Origin: a candidate division BRC1 bacterium ADurb.BinA292
Lineage (GTDB): Bacteria > Sumerlaeota > Sumerlaeia > MVZB01
NCBI GenBank assembly: GCA_002068205.1
Contig: MVZB01000086.1
Coordinates: 1 to 12,214 of the forward strand
Reading direction: 5' to 3'
DNA length: 12,214 bases
The notes under the pieces were generated by a model that ran no database searches, was not told the DNA's origin, and saw only the letters and a program-made list of their open reading frames with translations. Below, piece after piece: positions 7,546 to 12,214 of the stretch. Every line of letters begins with the position of its first letter. Position 1 is the stretch's first letter. The position numbers and the translations under genes were made by a program.

Positions 7546-7604
7546 ACAATCTTTCTAGTTGGGGGGCATTTGGCTGGCGTTTGCAAGCAAAAACGAAAGA
7601 TTGT
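7546..7604. repeat. 10-bp inverted repeat in the GT-C/purC divergent region
   Basis: ACAATCTTTC (7546-7555) is exactly inverted as GAAAGATTGT (7595-7604). The arms bracket a smaller dyad and the putative purC -35 box, in a locally A+T-rich stretch. Two operator half-sites or the arms of a cruciform are possible readings. Confidence 0.55.
7578..7595. promoter_or_regulatory. Operator-like dyad over the purC -35 box
   Basis: TTTGC-AA-GCAAA (7580-7591) is a perfect dyad, and CGTTT (7578-7582) matches AAACG (7591-7595) when one extra A is allowed. A further ACGCAAAC lies at 7527-7534, equal to one half of the E. coli PurR box. The dyad overlaps TTGCAA at 7581-7586, the putative -35 element. Whether any regulator binds here is unknown. 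Confidence 0.35.
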
Positions 7605-7609
7605 GTAAA
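7581..7609 (+). promoter_or_regulatory. Candidate promoter of purC-murI
   Basis: TTGCAA (7581-7586) and TGTAAA (7604-7609) are 17 bp apart, each matching the sigma-70 consensus at 4/6; TAAAAT at 7606-7611 is an alternative -10. It is the most A+T-rich part of the intergenic region. The predicted leader before purC would be about 150 nt. Confidence 0.4.
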
Positions 7610-7765
7610 ATGTAAACACTTGACGATCAGGCCCCGCCACCGGCTTTGGCGTTTACGGCCGACCTGGATTGTGCCACATTGGCTCGAGGACCGGCCTCCG
7701 GGTCCCCATGTCCGGGCAGGCCGTGCCGGTCCCGCATCGTCCGTTGCTACACCGGCAGGCAAACC

Positions 7766-8671
7766 ATGACACCCACGCTGACTTCCATTGAGTTGCCGGG
7801 GTTGAACCATGTCTCCTCCGGCAAGGTCCGCGAAATCTTTGCGCTGAACGACGAACTGCTGCTCGTCGCCACCGACCGTCTGAGCGCGTTCGATGTGGTG
7901 TTCAACGAACCAATTCCGGGCAAGGGCCGCGTGCTGACGCAACTGGCGGCCTTCTGGTTCGAGAAGACGCGCAAGATCGTCAGCAATCACCTGCTCACGA
8001 CCAACCTGGCGGAGATGCCCGAGCCGGTCCGCGGCCGGCCGGAGCTGGCCGGGCGCACGACGCTCTGCCGCCGCGCCCGGACGATTCCGGTCGAATGCGT
8101 CGTCCGCGGCTATCTGGAGGGCTCGGCCTGGAAAGAGTATCAGCAGGGCCAGGCGGTCTGCGGAATCAAGCTGCCGCCGGGGTTGAAGCGCCGTTCCCGC
8201 CTGCCCGAGCCGCTGTTCACGCCGGCGACCAAGGCTGAGCACGGCCTGCATGACGAGAACATCACCTTCGAGCACTGCGCCGAGACCGTCGGCGCCGAGA
8301 CCGCGGAGAAGCTCCGCGGCTACAGTCTGCGGCTCTACCGTTATGCGCACGAGTATCTGGCCGAGCGCGGCATCGTCCTGGCCGATACGAAGTTCGAGTT
8401 CGGTTGGGTCGACGATGAGATCATTCTGATCGATGAGCTGCTGACGCCCGATTCGTCGCGGTTCTGGGTCAAGGGCTCGTTCGAAGCGGGCGGCGAGCCG
8501 ATCTCGTTCGACAAGCAGTACGTCCGCGATTACCTGGAGACGCTGGACTGGAACAAACAGCCGCCGCCGCCGCCGCTGCCGGCGCAGGTGGTGGCCAACA
8601 CGGCGGCCCGCTACCGCGAGATCTTCGAAAAAATCACCGGCCAGGCGATCGACGGCGCCGAGGTCCCATGA
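7766..8671 (+). CDS. purC: Phosphoribosylaminoimidazole-succinocarboxamide synthase (SAICAR synthetase)
   Basis: This 301-aa cytosolic enzyme ligates aspartate to CAIR using ATP, forming SAICAR in de novo purine synthesis. Visible family motifs are SSGKVREIF (17-25), the ATP-site segment ATDRLSAFDVV (35-45), IPGKGRVLTQL (50-60), RGYLEGSAWKEY (114-125) and LIDELLTPDSSRFW (221-234). Its length and the C-terminal region after DELLTPD match the long, yeast Ade1-like form rather than the short E. coli form of about 237 aa. The ATG at 7766 was chosen because homology begins just after it; the frame stays open upstream to 7646 but that part has no family resemblance. The ribosome site is weak. Five CCG codons at 8561-8575 give a proline run before the last helix. 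The stop overlaps the murI start by 4 nt. Confidence 0.96.
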   Translation: MTPTLTSIELPGLNHVSSGKVREIFALNDELLLVATDRLSAFDVVFNEPIPGKGRVLTQLAAFWFEKTRKIVSNHLLTTNLAEMPEPVRGRPELAGRTTLCRRARTIPVECVVRGYLEGSAWKEYQQGQAVCGIKLPPGLKRRSRLPEPLFTPATKAEHGLHDENITFEHCAETVGAETAEKLRGYSLRLYRYAHEYLAERGIVLADTKFEFGWVDDEIILIDELLTPDSSRFWVKGSFEAGGEPISFDKQYVRDYLETLDWNKQPPPPPLPAQVVANTAARYREIFEKITGQAIDGAEVP

Positions 8672-9495
8672 GGCTGGGCGTCTTCGACAGCGGCATCGGG
8701 GGGCTGACGGTCCTGCGCGCCATCCGGCGGCGCTGGCCGGGCCATGCCACCGTGTATCTGGGCGACACCGCCCGCGTCCCGTACGGCATCAAATCGCGCC
8801 AGACTGTAATCCACTATGCCCGGCAGAACACGCGTCTGCTGCTGGCCGAGGCGGTCGATCTGCTGGTCATCGCCTGCAACACGGCATCGGCGTTCGCGCT
8901 GGAGGCGCTGCGGGACCTGCCGGTGCCGGTGGTCGGGGTGATCGAGCCGGGCGCGGCGGCGGCGGTCGGCGCCACCCGCAGCGGCCGGATCGGCGTCATC
9001 GGCACGGCGGCGACGATCGCCAGCGGGGCCTATGAGGCGGCGATCCGCCGGCTCGCGCCCGCGGCGCGGGTCAGCTCGCGCGCCTGCCCGCTGCTGGTGC
9101 CGCTGGCCGAGGAAGGCTGGGAAACAACGGCGGTGGCGCGGGCGACGCTCGAACGGTATCTGGAGGGGTGGCTTCCCGCCCCCGCGTCCGATCCCGAAAC
9201 TCCCGATGTGCTGGTCCTGGGCTGCACGCATTACCCGGTCTTCAAGCCGCTGCTGAGCGAACTGCTCGGCCCGGGGATCACGCTGATCGATTCGGCGGAT
9301 GCCGTGGCGGCGGCGCTGGCCCCCTGGCTCGACGCGGCGCCGCCCGAGCCGGCCCCCGGACATCGCCTGCTGGTGACCGACGCCGCCGACGGGTTCGCCC
9401 GCGCCGCGCGCCGCCTGCTCGGCGAAACGGTAATTGATCTGCAGGTGGTTGACCTCCTCCCGGCCGTTGCCGATAAGCAACTTCAGGAAGGCTGA
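8668..9495 (+). CDS. murI: Glutamate racemase
   Basis: A 275-aa enzyme that converts L- to D-glutamate for the peptidoglycan stem peptide. The two catalytic cysteines are C70 in ACNTAS and C186 in GCTHYP; D7-S8 in FDSGIGG and H188 complete the recognised active site. YLGDTARVPYG (30-40) is the usual substrate-pocket segment. Length is normal for the family. The ATGA overlap with the purC stop at 8668-8671 indicates translational coupling and a shared message. The pairing with purC is not a pathway link, as purine synthesis and cell-wall synthesis are separate. The gene ends 121 bp before the next start; that gap holds only small G+C-rich dyads, such as GGCGG-TTTG-CCGCC at 9571-9584 with no following T-tract. 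Confidence 0.97.
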   Translation: MRLGVFDSGIGGLTVLRAIRRRWPGHATVYLGDTARVPYGIKSRQTVIHYARQNTRLLLAEAVDLLVIACNTASAFALEALRDLPVPVVGVIEPGAAAAVGATRSGRIGVIGTAATIASGAYEAAIRRLAPAARVSSRACPLLVPLAEEGWETTAVARATLERYLEGWLPAPASDPETPDVLVLGCTHYPVFKPLLSELLGPGITLIDSADAVAAALAPWLDAAPPEPAPGHRLLVTDAADGFARAARRLLGETVIDLQVVDLLPAVADKQLQEG

Positions 9496-9616
9496 GTCGA
9501 CGGTCGTCGCGACGAGGAAGGCACGCCTTGCACGGGCGGTTCCTTGCCGGATGCCGTTGGGCCCCGCCCAGGCGGTTTGCCGCCGCCACCCGATCCCATG
9601 GGCCGATGGGTGCGTC

Positions 9617-10105
9617 ATGTTTGCCAACACGCATGATATCCACTCGCAGATCCGTCAGAACGCGGAGCAACTCAATGAAATCCACGAGAAGATGCACTAC
9701 AATGACTATGATTCGCATCGGTTCTTCTCGAAGTTCGATGAGCTTGCCTGGCCCGGCGGCCTGAACGAGGGCAAACGGCGCCTGCGCGAGGGCGACCCCG
9801 AGGAGATTGAGATTGCAATCTGTTTCCTCGAAGAAGATCCCTCGTTCTATCGCTCGAGCAACATCAAGTCCGACGTCATCCGCATCCTTTGCCGCCATCC
9901 GCTGAGCGAGGCGCAAAAGAAGCGGCTGGGCGACGCGATCTGCCGGCTGGTCGACACCCGGCTGGGACGGGAATTCATCGCCCTGGGCCGGCTGGCCAAA
10001 AAGATCGACAATCCCCGCTTCCGCGGCCAACTGTACCAACGGCTCAACTCCGACTCGCTGGAGATCCGGCAGCGGGCACAAACCCTTGTCCGCGCGATGC
10101 AGTGA
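9617..10105 (+). CDS. Unknown helical protein, 162 aa
   Basis: I do not recognise this protein. It is soluble, with no signal peptide or membrane segment. The N-terminus (about 1-45) is rich in His, Asn, Gln and acidic residues and probably helical, followed by repeated amphipathic helices: EIEIAICFLEED (63-74), SDVIRILCRHPL (85-96), RLGDAICRLVDT (103-114), EFIALGRLAKKI (119-130) and EIRQRAQTLVRA (149-160). That rhythm resembles a HEAT-like helical repeat, which is inference from pattern only. The frame is open back to 9434, but the stretch before 9617 overlaps murI or looks non-coding, so ATG 9617 is preferred despite lacking a good ribosome site. MPLGPAQ at 9551 is the alternative start. 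It lies between murI and pabA on the same strand, which gives no clear functional clue. Confidence 0.7.
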   Translation: MFANTHDIHSQIRQNAEQLNEIHEKMHYNDYDSHRFFSKFDELAWPGGLNEGKRRLREGDPEEIEIAICFLEEDPSFYRSSNIKSDVIRILCRHPLSEAQKKRLGDAICRLVDTRLGREFIALGRLAKKIDNPRFRGQLYQRLNSDSLEIRQRAQTLVRAMQ

Positions 10106-10116
10106 TGTGATACGAT
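10086..10116 (+). promoter_or_regulatory. Weak candidate promoter for pabA
   Basis: TTGTCC (10086-10091) is followed after 19 bp by TACGAT (10111-10116), with GATACG at 17 bp as an alternative. Both boxes match the consensus at 3-4 of 6 positions. It overlaps the 3' end of the upstream gene. Confidence 0.2.
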
Positions 10117-10168
10117 CAGGGATGGCTCGCCGCGCGGCGTCACCCGGCGCGCGGGGAGCGGCCTGATC
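10114..10168. other. Large G+C-rich stem-loop between the 162-aa gene and pabA
   Basis: The outer arms GATCAGG (10114-10120) and CCTGATC (10162-10168) are exact inverses. Inside, GCTCGCCGCGCG (10125-10136) pairs with CGCGCGGGGAGC (10148-10159) at 11 of 12 positions around an 11-nt loop. It starts 8 nt after one stop codon and ends 19 nt before the pabA ATG. There is no U-tract, so it is not a canonical intrinsic terminator. It could stabilise the upstream mRNA 3' end, pause polymerase, or act as a leader for pabA. Confidence 0.75.
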
Positions 10169-10187
10169 TCCACCCGCAACGCAGCCG

Positions 10188-10787
10188 ATGCTCCTCCTGA
10201 TTGATAACTACGATTCATTCACCTACAACCTGGCGCAGTACCTGGGCGAACTGGGCCACGAGCCGGCCGTCCACCGCAACGACCAGTTGACGGTGGCGCG
10301 TATCGAGGCGATGGCGCCGGCCGGGATCATCATCTCGCCGGGGCCGTGCACGCCCAACGAGGCGGGCATTTCGTTGGCAGTCGTCCAGCGTCTCGGCGCC
10401 CGGATCCCGATCCTCGGGGTTTGCCTGGGGCATCAGGCGATCGGGCAGGCCTACGGCGGCCGCGTCGTGCGCGCGCCGGAAATCATGCACGGCAAGACCT
10501 CGCAAATCTTCCACAACGGCGCGGGCGTCATGGCCGGCCTGCCCAACCCGTTCGAGGCGACGCGCTATCATTCGCTGATCGTGGAGGAAGCGACGCTGCC
10601 CGACTGCCTGGAAGTCACCGCCTGGACCGAGGAGCCCCACCGGCTGATCATGGGGCTGCGCCACCGTCGGCATCCCGTCCAGGGGGTCCAGTTCCATCCC
10701 GAATCGATCCTCACAGCGGTCGGCAAGGACCTGCTGCGCGGGTTCCTGCAGACGCTCAAGCTCGAAACCCCGCAACCAGCGATGTGA
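10188..10787 (+). CDS. pabA: Anthranilate/aminodeoxychorismate synthase glutamine amidotransferase subunit
   Basis: This 199-aa class I glutamine amidotransferase releases ammonia from glutamine for a chorismate-using partner, TrpE (tryptophan) or PabB (folate). The catalytic triad is C79 in GVCLGHQ, H170 and E172 in QFHPES. IDNYDSFTYNLAQYLG at 5-20 and ISPGPCTPNEAG at 49-60 are strong TrpG/PabA signatures, as is RYHSLIV near the middle. The sequence does not decide between TrpG and PabA, and no partner subunit gene is in the window; a single amphibolic subunit serving both is possible. The ATG at 10188 is the only choice because an in-frame TGA precedes it at 10164-10166. There is no recognisable ribosome site. 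The gene lies directly after a strong stem-loop. Confidence 0.93.
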   Translation: MLLLIDNYDSFTYNLAQYLGELGHEPAVHRNDQLTVARIEAMAPAGIIISPGPCTPNEAGISLAVVQRLGARIPILGVCLGHQAIGQAYGGRVVRAPEIMHGKTSQIFHNGAGVMAGLPNPFEATRYHSLIVEEATLPDCLEVTAWTEEPHRLIMGLRHRRHPVQGVQFHPESILTAVGKDLLRGFLQTLKLETPQPAM

Positions 10788-10948
10788 TCGCGGCGAACTG
10801 TGGATTAGGTTGCGCAGCGCCTTGCCGCCGTCCGCAATTGTGCCGGTCAGATGTCGCCCGCGGCCGAGCCAACCTGCAGCATGCTGTTCCAGTCGCACGA
10901 ATCGGCGCGAGCTGAACGGGCGCTTTTCACGTGCAGGCTGGGGGCTCG

Positions 10949-10977
10949 TTGACAAGCTTCCGTGTTCCTGTTTCACT
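10949..10977 (+). promoter_or_regulatory. Candidate guaB promoter
   Basis: A perfect -35 box, TTGACA, at 10949-10954 is followed after 17 bp by TTCACT (10972-10977), a 3/6 -10 match. Transcription would begin near 10984 and give a leader of about 75 nt. The upstream part of this 271-bp gap (10788-10948) shows no gene; it has a CAGCATGCTG palindrome at 10877-10886 and no convincing terminator for pabA. Confidence 0.45.
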
Positions 10978-10980
10978 AGG

Positions 10981-11057
10981 GAGAATAGCCGCTGTACCCA
11001 GGGGTGGGGCGGCGGGTCCGATGTTCGGCGCGAGCGTTGCGGGAGGTGGTTGTTCTC
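10981..11057 (+). promoter_or_regulatory. Structured guaB leader with Shine-Dalgarno-covering stem
   Basis: Positions 10981-10993 can pair with 11045-11057 over 13 consecutive positions, nine Watson-Crick and four G-U, closing the leader 1 nt before the ATG. The 3' arm takes in the last bases of GGGAGGT (11041-11047). A rival helix uses GCCGC (10988-10992) with GCGGC (11009-11013), and CCGA-TGT-TCGG (11018-11028) forms its own hairpin. It matches no riboswitch class I know. Confidence 0.35.
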
Positions 11058-11058
11058 G

Positions 11059-12214
11059 ATGGCCAATGCCCACCTGGATGAATTCATGGAGCATTTCCGG
11101 CATACGGCGCTGACGTACGACGACGTGACGCTGCTGACGCAATACGCCGATTTTCTGCCGGCCGACACCGACCTGCGGACCCGCCTGACGCGCAACATCG
11201 AACTGAACGTTCCGTTCGTCAGCGCGGCGATGGACACCGTGACCGAGGCGGAGATGGCGATCGCGATGGCGCTGCAGGGGGGGATCGGGATCATCCACAA
11301 GAACCTGAAGCCGACGACGCAGCGTTCGAATATCAAGCGAGTCAAATATTATCTTAATGGTTTTCTAACCAAGGCGCGCACGATGGAACCCGACCAGACG
11401 GTCGCGGACGTGATGCGGATCAAGGCCGAGAAGAACTGGTCGTTTCATTCCTTCCCGATCCTGGACGACAACCGCCGCCTGCTGGGGATCATTACCGGCC
11501 GCGAGCTGAAATACTGCAACGATCCGAAGACGCCGATCCGCGAACTGATGATCAGCCAGCCGGTGACCGGGCCGGAGGGGACGACGATCGAGGAGGCCTA
11601 CGCCACGCTGTGCCGCCATCGCATTTCGATCCTGCCGATCGTCAAGCCCGACGGGACGTTCCTCGGGATGTACTGCTTCAAGGACGTCAAGGAGATCCTG
11701 ACGGGGAGCCATCCGCTCTACAATCGCGACGAGCAGCACAAGCTGCGTTGCGGCGCGGCGGTCGGCCCCAATACGTATGAACGGGTCGAGATCCTGATGG
11801 AATCGCCGGTCGATGTGCTGGTCGTGGATACGGCGCACGGCTATTCGGCGGGCGTGATCGAAATGATCCGCTGGATCAAGCAGCATTACCCGCGGGTGGA
11901 CGTGATCGGGGGCAATGTGGCGACGGCCGAGGGGGCGCGGGCGCTGATCGACGCGGGAGCCGACGGCGTGAAGGTCGGCGTTGGTCCCGGTTCGATCTGC
12001 ACGACGCGCGTCGTGGCGGGGGTCGGCGTGCCGCAATTGACGGCGGTCTATGAATGCGCCCGGGCGGCGCGCGGCACCGGCGTGCCGATCATCGCCGACG
12101 GGGGAATCCGCTACAGCGGCGATGTGGCCAAGGCGCTGGCGGCGGGGGCCTCCAGCGTGATGATGGGCAGCGTGCTGGCGGGAACCGACGAGGGGCCGGG
12201 CGAGCGCGTGCTCT
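11059..12214 (+). CDS. guaB: IMP dehydrogenase (3' end beyond window)
   Basis: The first 385 codons of IMP dehydrogenase, which oxidises IMP to XMP with NAD+, the committed step to guanine nucleotides. Visible parts are LTYDDVTLL (18-26), PFVSAAMDTVTE (52-63), GGIGIIHKNL (74-83), two CBS motifs (Bateman module) at about 95-225, DTAHG (257-261), GGNVAT (284-289), the catalytic loop GVGPGSICTTR with C314, and IADGGIRYSGD (345-355). Judging by about 490 aa in the family, roughly 100 residues including the active-site flap are missing. The ATG at 11059 has GGGAGGT at 11041-11047, 11 nt upstream. The linker into the CBS module (YYLNGFLTK) is encoded by a conspicuously A+T-rich run. It has its own candidate promoter and a structured leader. 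CBS domains usually bind adenine or guanine nucleotides and tune activity. Confidence 0.97.
   Translation, partial: MANAHLDEFMEHFRHTALTYDDVTLLTQYADFLPADTDLRTRLTRNIELNVPFVSAAMDTVTEAEMAIAMALQGGIGIIHKNLKPTTQRSNIKRVKYYLNGFLTKARTMEPDQTVADVMRIKAEKNWSFHSFPILDDNRRLLGIITGRELKYCNDPKTPIRELMISQPVTGPEGTTIEEAYATLCRHRISILPIVKPDGTFLGMYCFKDVKEILTGSHPLYNRDEQHKLRCGAAVGPNTYERVEILMESPVDVLVVDTAHGYSAGVIEMIRWIKQHYPRVDVIGGNVATAEGARALIDAGADGVKVGVGPGSICTTRVVAGVGVPQLTAVYECARAARGTGVPIIADGGIRYSGDVAKALAAGASSVMMGSVLAGTDEGPGERVL

Noticed and set aside
7571..7585. Sigma-54-like TGGC...TTGC before purC
   Set aside because: The GG and GC doublets are 11 bp apart instead of 12, a spacing sigma-54 does not tolerate well.
8561..8580. 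CCG triplet run in purC as a phase-variable microsatellite
   Set aside because: Only five in-frame CCG copies; length changes would add or remove prolines without shifting the frame.
9504..9515. Perfect 12-bp palindrome TCGTCGCGACGA after murI
   Set aside because: Palindromes of this length are expected by chance in G+C-rich DNA of this size, and there is no further context.
10905..10927. GCGC...GCGC followed by TTTT as a pabA terminator
   Set aside because: Only a 4-bp stem with an 11-nt loop, too weak for an intrinsic terminator.
10215..11345. Minus-strand frame of 376 codons across pabA and guaB
   Set aside because: It covers two well-supported plus-strand genes and their promoter gap, and its product has no family motif.

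Overview
This is a G+C-rich bacterial window (about two thirds G+C by eye) with tightly packed genes on both strands, most likely an ordinary chromosomal segment. Evidence for a free-living, walled bacterium is a glutamate racemase, two sigma-54 activators, long-form PurC and a Bateman-domain IMP dehydrogenase. The mix of an FHA-linked sigma-54 activator, a large GT-C membrane protein and intergenic nonamer repeats resembles uncultured high-G+C lineages around Planctomycetes/Verrucomicrobia/Kiritimatiellota or the FCB group. That placement is inference; no rRNA or unique marker is present.

Layout. The left end (1-3600, minus strand) carries, in transcription order, an FHA-GAF-AAA+-HTH sigma-54 activator, an NtrC-type response regulator, and the start of a small hydrophobic protein cut by the window edge. 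Between 3601 and 3884 lies a divergent regulatory region with a sigma-70-like promoter on each strand and an odd 9-bp-periodic palindrome. A HAD-IIB phosphatase (plus strand) converges on a 932-residue GT-C-like membrane protein (minus strand). A second divergent region (7486-7765) is unusually A+T-rich, with several dyads over the likely purC promoter.

The right half is all plus strand: purC and murI (overlapping by 4 bp), an unrecognised 162-aa helical protein, a PabA/TrpG glutamine amidotransferase, and guaB, which runs off the end. purC and guaB belong to purine synthesis, and PabA/TrpG feeds folate or tryptophan synthesis. MurI makes D-glutamate for peptidoglycan. They look like a loose housekeeping cluster rather than one pathway operon, since strong stem-loops and a separate promoter lie between the later genes.

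I see no mobile element, CRISPR array, tRNA or rRNA, and no convincing new multi-gene system. The items most worth checking are the guaB leader, where a 13-bp stem would cover part of the Shine-Dalgarno sequence, the nonamer palindrome at 3742-3785, the dyad cluster before purC, the large stem-loop before pabA, and the pairing of an FHA-controlled with a phosphorelay-controlled sigma-54 activator.
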